A stretch of DNA of 64,000 nt from the NCBI RefSeq assembly GCF_029051725.1, contig NZ_JAACFU010000001.1, positions 682,001 to 746,000 on the forward strand, written 5' to 3'. A program made the translations under genes and the position numbers. A model generated the notes under the pieces. The model did not search any database. It had not been told where the DNA came from and was given only the letters and a program-made list of their open reading frames with translations. Shown piece after piece: positions 32,712 through 42,897 of the stretch; the stretch's first letter is position 1; every line of letters begins with the position of its first letter. Source of the DNA: Bradyrhizobium sp. CSS354. GTDB lineage: Bacteria; Pseudomonadota; Alphaproteobacteria; Rhizobiales; Xanthobacteraceae.

Positions 32712-35655
32712 AGACGCGGCGCACCTCGCTCTGCGTCTCCTTCACGCGCGCCTCCAGCGAGGAGAAATGCGGCGCATCGCCCGCGCGTGCCATCACGCGC
32801 AGGAGGTCGGTGCCCGCGGTTTCCGGCTTGAACCGATCGTTGACGCAGAGCCGCAGGATCTGCGTCAAATCGTGATAGAGCCGCGCTGCGGCACGCAATA
32901 TCTCGGTCTCCGATTGTGCGAGCACGCCGAGCCTGCATGCATTTTCCAGCACCTGCGTCGTGGCGACGTCGAGAATCTCCGGTTTCTCGTGAGCATGCAC
33001 GAGCTGGAGATATTGCGCGATGAAGTCGATGTCGACCATGCCGCCGGCGGCATATTTGAGATCCCAGCAATCAGCCTCGCCCTTCTCCTGGGCAATCGCA
33101 CGCCGCATGTCGGCAACATCGTTGGCGGTGATTCCGGCGTCGCGGCGGCGGGTCAGGACATCGCGGATGACGCGCTCAATCCGCTCCCGGAATTCGAGCG
33201 AACCCGACACGACGCGCGCGCGGGTCAGCGCCATGTGCTCCCAGGTCCAGGCCTCGTTGGCCTGGTAGTCCGCGAACGAAACGAGGCTCGAGGCCACGGG
33301 GCCGGCACGCCCCGAGGGGCGCAGCCGCATGTCGATCTCGTAGAGCACCCCGTAATTGGTGCGCGTCGTGAACGCACTAATCAAGCGCTGGGTGAAGCGG
33401 GCGAAGTAATGTGCGCCTTGCAATGACTTCGCACCATCGGAGTCCGGATTGTCGCTGTCGAAATCGTAAAGCAGGATCAGGTCGAGATCGGACGACGCGG
33501 TCATCTCGCGGCTACCGAGCCGGCCCATCGCGATGATCGCGGTCTCCTGGCCCCTGATCCGGCCGTGCTGGGCGGCGAAGCGGTCGGCGACGAGACCATG
33601 TACGGTATGGACGATGCCCTCGGCGACGTCGGCAAATGCGGTGCTCGCCTGCTGCGCCGAGACCGTGCCCGAGAGAATGCGCGTACCGATCAGGAACAGG
33701 CTCTCCTGCCCGAAGAGGCGCAGGCGGTCGAGAAACTCTTCGTAAGAGCCGGCGTCCTGCACTGTACTCGCGAGCCGCCCCGACAATTCCTGCCGGTCGG
33801 GCATGGCGCCGAAGAAGCGCGGATCGATCAGGCCGTCCATGAGCTGCGGCTGCCGCGCCAGCATCTCGCCGAGCCGGGGTGCCGCGCCCAGCACCAGGGC
33901 CACGAGCGCGACGAGATCGCGGTTCTGACCGAGCAGCGTGATCAGCCGGCCGCCGCGCTGGAGTGCCCCAAGGAAATGGTCGAACGCCACGACGGCCCGA
34001 TCCGGCTCCTCGGCATGAGCGAGACCGTCGATCAGGGCCGGCACGAATTCGACGAATGCGTTGCGCGTCGCCTCGACGCGGAAGACGCGGTACTCGCCGG
34101 TGATCCAGTCGCGCACGGTCTGCGCGACGGCGGCAGGCTTCTTGAAGCCGAGCGTCGCCAGATGCTGAAGCAGCCGCGGATCGTCGGGACCCGCACTGTA
34201 GTCGAGCGCCGGAAGCTTGGCCGTGCCGGTCGGATCGTCGCCCTCGAAAAGTTTTTCGTAGTGGCCCTGGACGATCTCGAGCTGGCGTAAAAGGTCGCGG
34301 GCAAAGGCCTCGCGATCCGGATAGCCGAAGAACCAGGCGAAACGCTCGACCGCCTCCTTATCCTCGGGCAGCGTGTGGGTCTGCTCGTCGGCGATCATCT
34401 GGAGGCGATGCTCGACCCGGCGCAGGAATTGGTACGCCGTGGTCAGCTCGTCACGCGCCGCAAATGTGATCCAGTTGCTGGAAGCGAGCACGCCAAGCGC
34501 GGCGAGCGTCGGCCGCACGCGCAACTCGGGATGTCGCCCCCCGGCGATCAATTGCTGGGTCTGGGCGAAGAACTCGATCTCGCGGATTCCGCCGCGCCCG
34601 ACCTTCACGTTATGCCCTTCGACCGCAACCTCGCTCTGGCCGCGATAGGTCTGCATCTGTCGCTTCATGTCGTGAACGTCGGCAAGCGCGGCGAAGTCGA
34701 GATGCTTGCGCCAGACGAAGGGCGCGATCTCCGCGAGCAGCGCCTTACCCGCCTTGGGATCGCCGGCGCAGGCTCGCGCCTTGATCATCGCGGCGCGCTC
34801 CCAGGTACGCCCTTCCCGCTCATAATAGTTCAGCGCGGCGTCGCGCGAAATCGCCACCTGCGTCGAGGACGGATCGGGACGCAGGCGCAGATCGACGCGG
34901 AAGACGTAGCCGTCATAGGTGCGCTGCTGGAGAATGCGTGCCATCCCCTGCGTCACCCTCACGAAGAATGGCTGGGGTTCGATATCCGCGGCCAGCGTCG
35001 TATGGTCGGCATCGAAGAACACGATGAGATCGATGTCGCTGGAATAGTTCAGCTCGCCTGCGCCCATCTTGCCCATCGCAAGCACGATCAGCCCGCAGCC
35101 CTCCTCCGGCGCCTCGGGATTGGACGGCAAGAGCTTGCCACGTGCGGCTTCCTGCCGCAGGAGGTATTGAAGCGCCGCCCGCACCGAGGACACCGCGACA
35201 TCGGTGAGCGCTGCGGTCACCCGCATCACCGGCCAGACCCCGCCGATGTCGCACAGTGCGATCAGCAGCGCGGCCTCCGCCTTCATGCGGCGAAGCAGCC
35301 GCATCACCTCGGCTTCATCGGATGCCGCGAGCACGGCGCCGTTCGCCTCCGCGACCAGCGCGGCGAGATGCGCATCCGGATCGCATTCCAGCAGCCGGAT
35401 CAGGCGCTGTGGATCAGCGCGCACCAGCTCGAACAGATAAGGCGAGAATTCCGCGATGCCGGCCAGGATGTCCCGCGCGAAGGGCTGAGCCAACAGCGCT
35501 TCAAGACGGGTGAATTGCGCGGGCTCGAGCTCGGCCAGCCAGCTTTCAAAACGTCCTTGGTCGGTGACGGAAGCGGCAATATGGGGAGCCTCCGCGAAGC
35601 GTGCGGCCAGTCTCTCACCATGCTTGTCCGCGTTTCCCGGCGCGGAATGGTTCAT
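32668..35655 (-). CDS. glnE: Bifunctional glutamine synthetase adenylyltransferase/adenylyl-removing enzyme
   Basis: The 995-residue enzyme adds or removes AMP on glutamine synthetase in response to PII and glutamine. Two nucleotidyltransferase domains are visible: the N-terminal removing domain with SSDIDLIVFFD (Asp207, Asp209) and the C-terminal transferase domain with SSDLDLILLYD (Asp723, Asp725). Length and both catalytic pairs are normal. The start overlaps the stop of the histidine kinase gene (ATGA), so it is the last gene of that minus-strand unit. Confidence 0.95.
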   Translation of the reverse strand: MNHSAPGNADKHGERLAARFAEAPHIAASVTDQGRFESWLAELEPAQFTRLEALLAQPFARDILAGIAEFSPYLFELVRADPQRLIRLLECDPDAHLAALVAEANGAVLAASDEAEVMRLLRRMKAEAALLIALCDIGGVWPVMRVTAALTDVAVSSVRAALQYLLRQEAARGKLLPSNPEAPEEGCGLIVLAMGKMGAGELNYSSDIDLIVFFDADHTTLAADIEPQPFFVRVTQGMARILQQRTYDGYVFRVDLRLRPDPSSTQVAISRDAALNYYEREGRTWERAAMIKARACAGDPKAGKALLAEIAPFVWRKHLDFAALADVHDMKRQMQTYRGQSEVAVEGHNVKVGRGGIREIEFFAQTQQLIAGGRHPELRVRPTLAALGVLASSNWITFAARDELTTAYQFLRRVEHRLQMIADEQTHTLPEDKEAVERFAWFFGYPDREAFARDLLRQLEIVQGHYEKLFEGDDPTGTAKLPALDYSAGPDDPRLLQHLATLGFKKPAAVAQTVRDWITGEYRVFRVEATRNAFVEFVPALIDGLAHAEEPDRAVVAFDHFLGALQRGGRLITLLGQNRDLVALVALVLGAAPRLGEMLARQPQLMDGLIDPRFFGAMPDRQELSGRLASTVQDAGSYEEFLDRLRLFGQESLFLIGTRILSGTVSAQQASTAFADVAEGIVHTVHGLVADRFAAQHGRIRGQETAIIAMGRLGSREMTASSDLDLILLYDFDSDNPDSDGAKSLQGAHYFARFTQRLISAFTTRTNYGVLYEIDMRLRPSGRAGPVASSLVSFADYQANEAWTWEHMALTRARVVSGSLEFRERIERVIRDVLTRRRDAGITANDVADMRRAIAQEKGEADCWDLKYAAGGMVDIDFIAQYLQLVHAHEKPEILDVATTQVLENACRLGVLAQSETEILRAAARLYHDLTQILRLCVNDRFKPETAGTDLLRVMARAGDAPHFSSLEARVKETQSEVRRVFRALLEGTSSASAK

Positions 35656-37112
35656 GCCACCTTCTGTGGCACATCCTGCATTGGCGGAGCAACCCTGTCG
35701 CCGACCCCCGCTCGCGCCGGCAGCACCAGCGTGGCGACAAGCCCGGGCTGGGCGTCACTCAACCTCAACTCACCACCATGCAATGTCGCGACCGCGGAGG
35801 CGAGACTGAGGCCGAGGCCGGATCCAGGCAGCGTGCGGCTCGCTTCCAGCCGCACGAATCGTTCCACCACATGCTTGCGGTCGGCTTCGGGGATGCCGGG
35901 ACCGCGATCGGTGACGCTGAGAAGCACCTGATCGCCCTCGCGCCTCGATTCGATCGTGATCTGCCTGCCCTCCATGCTGACCACAGTTCCCGCCGGCTGC
36001 GCGGCCGGCTTGCCGTATTTGATCGCATTCTCGACAAGATTCGCGAGAGCCTGGCTGATCAATTCGCGGTTGGCGTGAACCGGCGTCGGCTCGCACCTGA
36101 CCTTCAAGGTCATGCCGTCGTCTTCAGCCAGCGGCTCGTAGAGCTCGTGAATACCGTTGGCGACGTCGGCGGCGTCGAAATCATCCATGTTCCCGCGCGC
36201 CTGCCCTGACTCGGCGCGCGCGATCATCAGAAGCGCGTTGAAGGTGCGGATCAGGCCGTCGGATTCCTCGATGGTCCGCTCAAGCGCGGCGCGGTAATCG
36301 GCCTCGCCGCCCGATTTCGCCAGCGCCTCCTCAGCGCGGTTGCGCAGGCGCGTCAGCGGCGTCTTGAGGTCATGAGCGATGTTGTCGGAGACCTCCTTCA
36401 GCCCCGCCATCAACGCTTCGATACGCTCCAGCATGGCGTTGAGATTTTCGGCGAGGCGGTCAAGCTCGTCACCGCTACGCCCCACCGGCAGGCGTTCGCT
36501 GAGATCGCCGGTCATGATGCGATGGGCCGTGCCACTCATCGCATCGATGCGCCTGAGCACCCTGCGCGCCACGAAGATGCCGCCGCCCAGGCCGAGCACC
36601 ACGACGATCAGGATCGACCATTGCGCGGCCTTCGCCACGATGCCGAACAGCCGTCGCCGCTCGGCCAGATCGCGTCCGATCAGAAGCCGGAAGCCGTTTT
36701 CCAATTCGGTGACGCGAACGAGCGCAAGATGGTCCCGATCATCGGCATCCTCGATCCGCCGGTAGGCGGTCTCGGACCAGCCGCGCGTCGCCATCACGCC
36801 GGGCGCCAGCGAGCCGACATTGCCGGCGATCGACTGGCCCGTCGGCGTCGTCACCAGATAGAGGTTGGCGCCCGGCCGCAACGCCCGGTACTCGATCGCG
36901 AGCACGAGAGCACGCAAGCCGCGGCGGCCGTAGATCTCGTTGATCTCCGACGTCTCGGCATTGACCGTCTGCGTGATTTCCTCGGTGATCAGCCGCCGCG
37001 TATTCCAGGCGAAATAAGCCAGCAGCGAAGCTGCGAACATCGCGAACAACAGCAGATAGACCAGCGTCAGCCGGAATGCCGTGGTGCGGACGAGTTTACC
37101 GAATGCCGTCAC
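35652..37112 (-). CDS. HAMP sensor histidine kinase between degP and glnE
   Basis: The 486-residue kinase has two membrane helices (about 15-33 and 170-190) bracketing a periplasmic domain, then HAMP, HisKA with His247 in NIAHDLKTPLTRLRNRAEE and a HATPase domain (NLVENAIKYG, DRGPGI, GSGLGLSLAS). The start is a GTG at 37112 that overlaps the regulator gene by 17 bases. It resembles TctE/QseC-type kinases. Its place in a degP neighbourhood suggests an envelope signal, but the stimulus is not known. Confidence 0.88.
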   Translation of the reverse strand: MTAFGKLVRTTAFRLTLVYLLLFAMFAASLLAYFAWNTRRLITEEITQTVNAETSEINEIYGRRGLRALVLAIEYRALRPGANLYLVTTPTGQSIAGNVGSLAPGVMATRGWSETAYRRIEDADDRDHLALVRVTELENGFRLLIGRDLAERRRLFGIVAKAAQWSILIVVVLGLGGGIFVARRVLRRIDAMSGTAHRIMTGDLSERLPVGRSGDELDRLAENLNAMLERIEALMAGLKEVSDNIAHDLKTPLTRLRNRAEEALAKSGGEADYRAALERTIEESDGLIRTFNALLMIARAESGQARGNMDDFDAADVANGIHELYEPLAEDDGMTLKVRCEPTPVHANRELISQALANLVENAIKYGKPAAQPAGTVVSMEGRQITIESRREGDQVLLSVTDRGPGIPEADRKHVVERFVRLEASRTLPGSGLGLSLASAVATLHGGELRLSDAQPGLVATLVLPARAGVGDRVAPPMQDVPQKVA

Positions 37113-37776
37113 GGATCATATATCCCGCGCCGCGAATGGTGTGCAGCAGCGGCCGCTCAAAACCCTTGTCGATCTTGGAGCGCAGCCGCGAAATGTGCAC
37201 GTCGATCACGTTGGTCTGCGGATCGAAATGATAGTCCCAGACGTTCTCCAGCAGCATGGTCCGGGTCACCACCTGGCCCGCATGCTTCATCAAATATTCG
37301 AGCAGGCGAAATTCGCGCGGCTGCAGCGTCAGTTCGTCCTTGCCGCGCGCGACGCGATGGGAGAGCCGGTCGAGCTCGAGATCGCCGACGCGGTACAGCG
37401 TGTCCTCGGCCGGACCGCCGCGGCGGCGCGACAGCACCTCGACCCGGGCCAACAGCTCGGCGAAGGAATAGGGTTTCGGCAGATAGTCGTCGCCGCCGGC
37501 GCGCAAGCCCTTGATGCGGTCGTCGACCTGGCCGAGCGCGGAGAGAATCAGCACCGGCGTCGAATCGTCCTTGTCGCGGAGCGCGCCGATCACCGACAGG
37601 CCGTCGCGCTTGGGCAGCATGCGGTCGACCACCAGCACGTCGTAATCGCCGTTCTCCGCCATGGCGAGGCCTTCCTCGCCGTCGGCGGCGTGGTCGGCAA
37701 TGTGCCCGACCTCGCGAAACGCCTTCACGAGGTAGTCGGCGGATTCGCGGTCGTCTTCGATGATGAGGAGGCGCAT
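37096..37776 (-). CDS. OmpR-family response regulator between degP and glnE
   Basis: The 226-residue protein has a receiver domain with phosphoacceptor Asp51 (VLVVDRMLPKRDG) and acidic pair Glu7, Asp8, Asp9, then a winged-helix DNA-binding domain (LTLQPREFRLLEYLMKHAGQ, NVIDVHISRLRSKID). The ATG at 37776 gives the usual start MRLLIIEDD; a TTG at 37797 with AGAAGG upstream is an alternative that adds seven residues. It is cotranscribed with its kinase. Confidence 0.9.
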   Translation of the reverse strand: MRLLIIEDDRESADYLVKAFREVGHIADHAADGEEGLAMAENGDYDVLVVDRMLPKRDGLSVIGALRDKDDSTPVLILSALGQVDDRIKGLRAGGDDYLPKPYSFAELLARVEVLSRRRGGPAEDTLYRVGDLELDRLSHRVARGKDELTLQPREFRLLEYLMKHAGQVVTRTMLLENVWDYHFDPQTNVIDVHISRLRSKIDKGFERPLLHTIRGAGYMIRDGIR

Positions 37777-37870
37777 CGTGCGTTCGGCAACGGTCAAGGG
37801 AGTGAACCTTCTCTAAACATGGCGCGAGCGGCAATCGCATGCAAGCCGAGTGAGAGACTCTGGCATCGAG

Positions 37871-37909
37871 AAAAAGGCGGGCGGTGAAGCTGGGGGGACT
37901 TCACCGCCC
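37871..37909 (-). terminator. Terminator after degP
   Basis: On the minus strand GGGCGGTGAAG pairs perfectly with CTTCACCGCCC (11 bp) around TCCCCCCAG, followed by GCCTTTTTCTC. It separates degP from the two-component genes. Confidence 0.85.
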
Positions 37910-38071
37910 TAGGCCTTCCGACGGAGGGGGGCGTATTCCACCGGAAGGTAGACAGGGGAAGCAAACGTTGCGCTGCTCCCCCGAAGGGCGCCGTCGGCGG
38001 GGGCGACTGATGCCGGCGACACCCTTCATCTCGGAGGCCTCCTGAGGCCGAGCCCTTGGGTCAGCCCTTGG

Positions 38072-39655
38072 TTAACCCTTGGCGATGGGCACGGCGACGA
38101 AGCGCGACTGACCGCCGCTCTTCACCCGCATCAGGACGCTGTTCTTGTTGTCGGTCCGCGCCATGTTGATGGCGTCGCGGACTTCACCGGCGGTGCTCAC
38201 GCTCTTGCCGCCGACTTCGAGAATCACGTCACCTTCCTTGAAGCCGCGTTCGGCAGCCGCGCTCTTCGGATCGACTTCGGTGATCACGACGCCTTCCTTG
38301 CCGGCACCGGCCACGGAATCGGCGGGCGCGACGGTCATGCCGAGCTTAGGCACGTCGGTGCCGCGGCTCGCACCCTTGCCGCTGTCCTTGTCGATGTCGG
38401 CCTTGGCCTCGATCGTGTTCGGCAGCTGGCCGAGAGTAAGGTTCACCACCTTGTCCTGGCCCTTGTGCAGCACGTTGAGCTTCACGGTCGCGCCGGGCGC
38501 CAGGCCGCCAATGGTACGGGCGAGCTCGCGTGCGTCCTTGACCGGTTCGCCGTTGACCGACGTGATCACGTCACCGGACTCGATGCCGGCCTTGGCCGCC
38601 GGACCATTCGCCTGCGGCTCTGCAACCAGCGCACCTTCGGCCTTCTTCATGCCAAGGCTGTCGGCGATGTCGGATGTCACCGGCTGAATCTGCACGCCGA
38701 TCCAGCCGCGGCTGACCGAGCCCTTGTCCTTGAGCTGCGCCACCACGCTCTTCACAGTGCTCGCGGGAATCGAGAACGCGATGCCGACGCTGCCGCCGGA
38801 AGGCGAGTAGATCGCGGTGTTGACGCCCATCACCTCACCGTTGGTGTCGAAAGCGGGACCGCCGGAATTGCCCTTGTTCACGGGCGCGTCGATCTGGATG
38901 AAATCGTCATAGGGGCCGTTGCCGATGTCGCGGCCGCTGGCCGAAACGATGCCGGCAGTCACGGTGCCGCCGAGGCCGAACGGGTTGCCGACCGCGAGCA
39001 CCCAGTCGCCGATCCGCGGCTTGCCGTCGGCAAGCTTCGCGAACGGGAAGTTCGAGCTGCCCTCGACCTTGATCAGGGCGAGGTCGGTGCGCTGGTCGGT
39101 GCCGATCACCTTGGCGGTGTAGGTCTTGCCGTCGTCGGTCGTGACTTCGACCTTGTCGGCGCCGTCGACCACGTGGTTGTTGGTCACGGCAAAGCCATCA
39201 GCCGAGATGAAGAAGCCGGAGCCCTGGCCCTGCACGACGCGGCCACGACCGCCACCACCCTTCAGGCCCGGCATGCCATCCGGACCGCCGAAGCGGCGGA
39301 AGAACCGCTCCATCGGCGAGCCCGGCTGGAACGGCGACTGCGCGTCATCGCCGTCATCGTTGCTCGCGGTCTTCTCCTTCATGTTGACCTTCACCGAAAT
39401 CACCGAGGGCTTCACGCGCTCGACCACATCGGCGAAACCGACGGGACGTTCGACCTTGCGGACCTCGTTGTTGACCTGTGCATGCGCCGGGCTTGAGAAC
39501 AGGTCGGCCGGCGAGGTCGACGTGCCGAAGCCGTAGACGGCGGCGCCGAGGCCGGCGACGACCGAGGCCATCAGCGCGATCTTGCGGGCCGAGAAAACGG
39601 ATCGGCGGGGCTGCCGGTAGGACGGAAGGTTCGAGAGGTCGGAACGGTCGGTCAT
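38072..39655 (-). CDS. degP: DegP/HtrA (Do-type) periplasmic serine protease
   Basis: The 527-residue envelope protease and chaperone has an N-terminal membrane or signal segment (about residues 24-45). The trypsin-like domain has the triad His161 (TNNHVVDG), Asp191 (RTDLALIKV) and Ser264 (GNSGGPAF). Two PDZ domains follow, about residues 310-400 and 430-520. It degrades or holds misfolded periplasmic proteins. It follows the cytochrome c maturation genes at a distance of 229 bp, a neighbourhood known from other rhizobia. Confidence 0.95.
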   Translation of the reverse strand: MTDRSDLSNLPSYRQPRRSVFSARKIALMASVVAGLGAAVYGFGTSTSPADLFSSPAHAQVNNEVRKVERPVGFADVVERVKPSVISVKVNMKEKTASNDDGDDAQSPFQPGSPMERFFRRFGGPDGMPGLKGGGGRGRVVQGQGSGFFISADGFAVTNNHVVDGADKVEVTTDDGKTYTAKVIGTDQRTDLALIKVEGSSNFPFAKLADGKPRIGDWVLAVGNPFGLGGTVTAGIVSASGRDIGNGPYDDFIQIDAPVNKGNSGGPAFDTNGEVMGVNTAIYSPSGGSVGIAFSIPASTVKSVVAQLKDKGSVSRGWIGVQIQPVTSDIADSLGMKKAEGALVAEPQANGPAAKAGIESGDVITSVNGEPVKDARELARTIGGLAPGATVKLNVLHKGQDKVVNLTLGQLPNTIEAKADIDKDSGKGASRGTDVPKLGMTVAPADSVAGAGKEGVVITEVDPKSAAAERGFKEGDVILEVGGKSVSTAGEVRDAINMARTDNKNSVLMRVKSGGQSRFVAVPIAKG

Positions 39656-39824
39656 GCAGAGATCTCCAGGGCCTTGAAATCCATTTGGTACCTGACGGCG
39701 GCACCTTACGGACCTGAAGATGGGGGCTGCCGCCTTACCGTGCGCTGGCGGCGGGGTTAAACTTTTGTAATGAACGCGTGTGCGGATGCGGCAGTTTATC
39801 GCGGCCGAAAATCGCGAACCTGCA

Positions 39825-39842
39825 GGAACTTAACGAAGTTCC
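39825..39842. promoter_or_regulatory. Perfect palindrome between cycL and degP
   Basis: GGAACTTAACGAAGTTCC is an inverted repeat with 7-bp arms around AACG. It lies 43 bp after the cycL stop and 170 bp before the degP start. It could be a weak terminator of cycL or an operator for degP. No T run follows, so the operator reading is slightly favoured. Confidence 0.35.
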
Positions 39843-39884
39843 AGGAATGCCCGCGCAGTGCCCCGCTTTGATGCAGCGATGTAG

Positions 39885-40367
39885 CTAACGCGATGTGGCC
39901 TCGTCCGACATCAATGCGGCGAGACGCGCCTCTTCCTCGGGCGTGAGCGGCGGAGCTGGGACATCTGCACCATTTCGCGAGCGCCGTCGGATTTGCAGCC
40001 ACAGCGCCAAGCCACCGCCAATCAGCAGCAGCGGCGCGAGCAGCCACAGCAGCACGTTCTGGCGCTCGAACCGCGGCTTGAGCAGCACGAACTCGCCGTA
40101 GCGCGCGACCAGAAAATCGAGCACTTGCGAATTGCTGTCGCCGGCCGCGATACGCTCGCGCACCAGAAGCCGCAAATCGCGCGCCAGCGGCGCATCGGAA
40201 TCGTCGATCGACTGGTTCTGGCAGACCATGCAGCGCAGCTCGCGCGACAAGTCGCGTGCACGCGACTCCTTCGCAGGGTCCGACATGATCTCGTCAGGCT
40301 GCACGGCATGCGCCGCAGGCAAAGCCAGCAGCATCAGCGCGACGAACGCGGCCATCATCCGGCGCAT
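39885..40367 (-). CDS. cycL: Cytochrome c maturation protein CycL (CcmH)
   Basis: The 160-residue periplasmic membrane-anchored thiol protein reduces apocytochrome c before heme attachment. It has a signal peptide (MAAFVALMLLALPAAHA), the redox motif RCMVCQNQS with Cys46 and Cys49, and a C-terminal membrane helix (VLLWLLAPLLLIGGGLALWL). The ATG at 40367 is supported by GGAG 7 bases before it and lies 4 bases after the cycK stop. An upstream frame start was rejected. Confidence 0.93.
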   Translation of the reverse strand: MRRMMAAFVALMLLALPAAHAVQPDEIMSDPAKESRARDLSRELRCMVCQNQSIDDSDAPLARDLRLLVRERIAAGDSNSQVLDFLVARYGEFVLLKPRFERQNVLLWLLAPLLLIGGGLALWLQIRRRSRNGADVPAPPLTPEEEARLAALMSDEATSR

Positions 40368-40371
40368 CGGA

Positions 40372-42354
40372 TCACTCCGCCGGCTGCAGGCGCTGCTTGG
40401 CCCGCGCCGGTTTCGGTGCACCCACCCGCAGGCGCCGATCCGACAGCGACAGCACGCCGCCGAACGCCATCAGCACAGGTCCCCACCAGATCAGCAGCAC
40501 CAGCGGCTTGTGATAGATGCGCACGGCAATGGCGCCCTCGGCAGTGGCGTCGCCGAGCGAGATGTAGAGCTGGCTGGCGCCGCGCGTCAGCAGGGCGGCC
40601 TCCGTGGTCGACGAGCCGCGGGTGGTGAAGCTGCGCTTGGACGGCGTCATCACGCTGAGCTTCTCGCCGTCACTGCTGACGTTGAATTCGGCGATCATCT
40701 CGTGGAAGTTCGGCCCTTGACGCTGAAACAAGCCGTCGAGCTTCACCTCGTAGCCGGCGACATGGGCGACGTCGCTCTGTTTCATGGTCGCGATATATTC
40801 GCTGTTCCAGGTAGTCTCGCAGACGATCCCGATCAGCGCGACGCCGAGGCCAGCATGCGCAAAAGCGGAGCCCCAGGCCGAGCGCGGCAGGCCGCGGGCC
40901 CGGTGCAGTGCCGTTGCGAAAGGTAGCCGCACGAGGCCGGTCCGCTCGACGATATCAGTGACGGCACCGGCGATGACGAAGACGCCAAGCCCGATCGCGA
41001 GCGGCGCCAGCGCACTCCCACCGAGCACCCAGCCCCAGACCATGGCGGCGGCGACAAGCCCGGCAACGCCTGCCGCGAGCAGACGCTGCGTGACGCCGAG
41101 CAGATCGCCGCGCTTCCATGCCAGCATCGGCCCGAACGGCACGGCGAGCAGCAACAGCGTGAACAGCGGAGCAAAGGTGAGATTGTAGAACGGCGCACCG
41201 ACCGACATCTTGAAATCGGCGAGCATCTCCATCGCCAGCGGATAGAGCGTGCCGAACAGCACCACCGCGCAGGCGACCGTGAGCAGCAAATTGTTCAGCA
41301 CCAGCGCACCCTCGCGCGAGATCGGCGCAAACAGGCCGCCCTGCTTCAACGAAGTCGCGCGCCCCGCGAACAGCGACAGGCTGCCCCCGATGAACAGGCA
41401 GAGAATCAGGAGAATGAACACGCCGCGGGTTGGATCGGTCGCGAAGGCATGCACCGAGGTGATGACCCCCGAGCGCACCAGGAAGGTGCCGAGCAGCGAT
41501 AGCGAGAAGGTCAGGATCGACAAGAGGATGGTCCAGACCTTCAGCGCGTTGCGCTTCTCCATCACCAGAGCCGAATGCAGCAGCGCGGTGCCGGCAAGCC
41601 ACGGCATCAGCGAGGCGTTCTCGACCGGGTCCCAGAACCACCAGCCGCCCCAACCCAGTTCGTAATAGGCCCAGTACGAGCCCATGGCGATACCGAGGGT
41701 CAGGAAGATCCAGGCGACCAGCGTCCACGGCCGCACCCAGCGCGCCCAGGCGGCGTCGATCCGCCCCTCCAGCAGCGCCGCAATCGCGAAGGAGAACGAG
41801 ATCGAGAAGCCGACGTAGCCGAGATAAAGCATTGGCGGATGCACGGCGAGACCGATGTCCTGAAGCACCGGATTGAGATCGCGTCCCTCGATCGGCGGGT
41901 TTGCGATGCGCAGGAATGGGTTGGAGGTCACCAGGATGAAGAGATAGAAGGCGCTGGCGATCCACGCCTGTACGGCCAGCACATGCGCGCGCAGCGACAG
42001 CGGCAGATTGTTGCCGAAGGCCGCGACCAATCCGCCGAACAGCGCGAGGATCGACACCCACAAGAGCATCGAGCCTTCATGGTTTCCCCACACGCCGGTG
42101 ATCTTGTAGAGCAGCGGCTTCGTGGAATGGGAATTCTCGTAGACGTTGGCAACCGAGAAATCCGAAGCTACGTGCAGCATCACTAGCGCGATGAACGACG
42201 CACCGACGAACAGGAGCTGCGCCAGCGCAGTGGAGCGCGCCACATTCATCAGCGCGTCATCGCGCAGCCGCGCGCCGATCAGGGGCACGATGGACTGGAT
42301 CAGGGCCAGCCCGAGCGCCAGCACCAGCGCATAATGTCCCGATTCCGCGATCAC
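40372..42354 (-). CDS. cycK: Cytochrome c heme lyase subunit CycK (CcmF)
   Basis: The 660-residue inner-membrane protein has about 15 helices. The tryptophan-rich heme-handling motif [14 protein letters not shown] lies near residues 235-248. It takes heme from CycJ and attaches it to apocytochrome c together with CycH and CycL. It overlaps cycJ by 4 bases and precedes cycL. The length is normal. Confidence 0.95.
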   Translation of the reverse strand: MIAESGHYALVLALGLALIQSIVPLIGARLRDDALMNVARSTALAQLLFVGASFIALVMLHVASDFSVANVYENSHSTKPLLYKITGVWGNHEGSMLLWVSILALFGGLVAAFGNNLPLSLRAHVLAVQAWIASAFYLFILVTSNPFLRIANPPIEGRDLNPVLQDIGLAVHPPMLYLGYVGFSISFSFAIAALLEGRIDAAWARWVRPWTLVAWIFLTLGIAMGSYWAYYELGWGGWWFWDPVENASLMPWLAGTALLHSALVMEKRNALKVWTILLSILTFSLSLLGTFLVRSGVITSVHAFATDPTRGVFILLILCLFIGGSLSLFAGRATSLKQGGLFAPISREGALVLNNLLLTVACAVVLFGTLYPLAMEMLADFKMSVGAPFYNLTFAPLFTLLLLAVPFGPMLAWKRGDLLGVTQRLLAAGVAGLVAAAMVWGWVLGGSALAPLAIGLGVFVIAGAVTDIVERTGLVRLPFATALHRARGLPRSAWGSAFAHAGLGVALIGIVCETTWNSEYIATMKQSDVAHVAGYEVKLDGLFQRQGPNFHEMIAEFNVSSDGEKLSVMTPSKRSFTTRGSSTTEAALLTRGASQLYISLGDATAEGAIAVRIYHKPLVLLIWWGPVLMAFGGVLSLSDRRLRVGAPKPARAKQRLQPAE

Positions 42355-42860
42355 CGAACTGCTCCCTGCGGATTGCCCTGTGCGGTCGTAGCCGCGGGCT
42401 TGACGCTATCTGAAGCCTTGGCGCCGTAGTCATCCTTCCAGTGCCCCTGCTTCTTCAGGGCATCCGCGACGTCCTTGGGCATGTAGGTTTCGTCGTGCTT
42501 GGCGAGCACGGTGTCGGCCTTGAACACGCCATCGGCGTCGAGCGCGCCCTCGGCGACGACGCCCTGCCCTTCCCGGAACAGATCAGGCAAAATGCCCTTG
42601 AAGGCGACCGGAAGCTTTGCGCCGCCGTCCGCGACCTCGAAGGTCACTGCGAGATTGTCGCCGCGCTGAAGCGAGCCGGGCTGCACCAGGCCGCCAAGGC
42701 GAAACCGCTTGCCTGGCGCGACGTGCTTCTCGGCGACCATGGTCGGCGTCGAGAAGAACACGATAGAGTCGCGCAGCGCGTTGAGCACCAGCGCGGCCGC
42801 GAGCGCGAGCACGGCGAGCGAGCCGCCGATGATGGTCATACGTCGCTGCTTGCGCGTCAT
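42351..42860 (-). CDS. cycJ: Heme chaperone CycJ (CcmE)
   Basis: The 169-residue periplasmic protein is anchored by one helix ([20 protein letters not shown]). The heme-binding histidine is His122, with Tyr126, in AKHDETYMP. The ATG at 42860 was chosen because the family starts MTRKQRRM; the frame runs on upstream without family features. It overlaps cycK and follows cycH by 37 bp. Confidence 0.94.
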   Translation of the reverse strand: MTRKQRRMTIIGGSLAVLALAAALVLNALRDSIVFFSTPTMVAEKHVAPGKRFRLGGLVQPGSLQRGDNLAVTFEVADGGAKLPVAFKGILPDLFREGQGVVAEGALDADGVFKADTVLAKHDETYMPKDVADALKKQGHWKDDYGAKASDSVKPAATTAQGNPQGAVR

Positions 42861-42897
42861 GGCGTATCCATTCCCTGCCCGTCTCGTCCTGACATCG

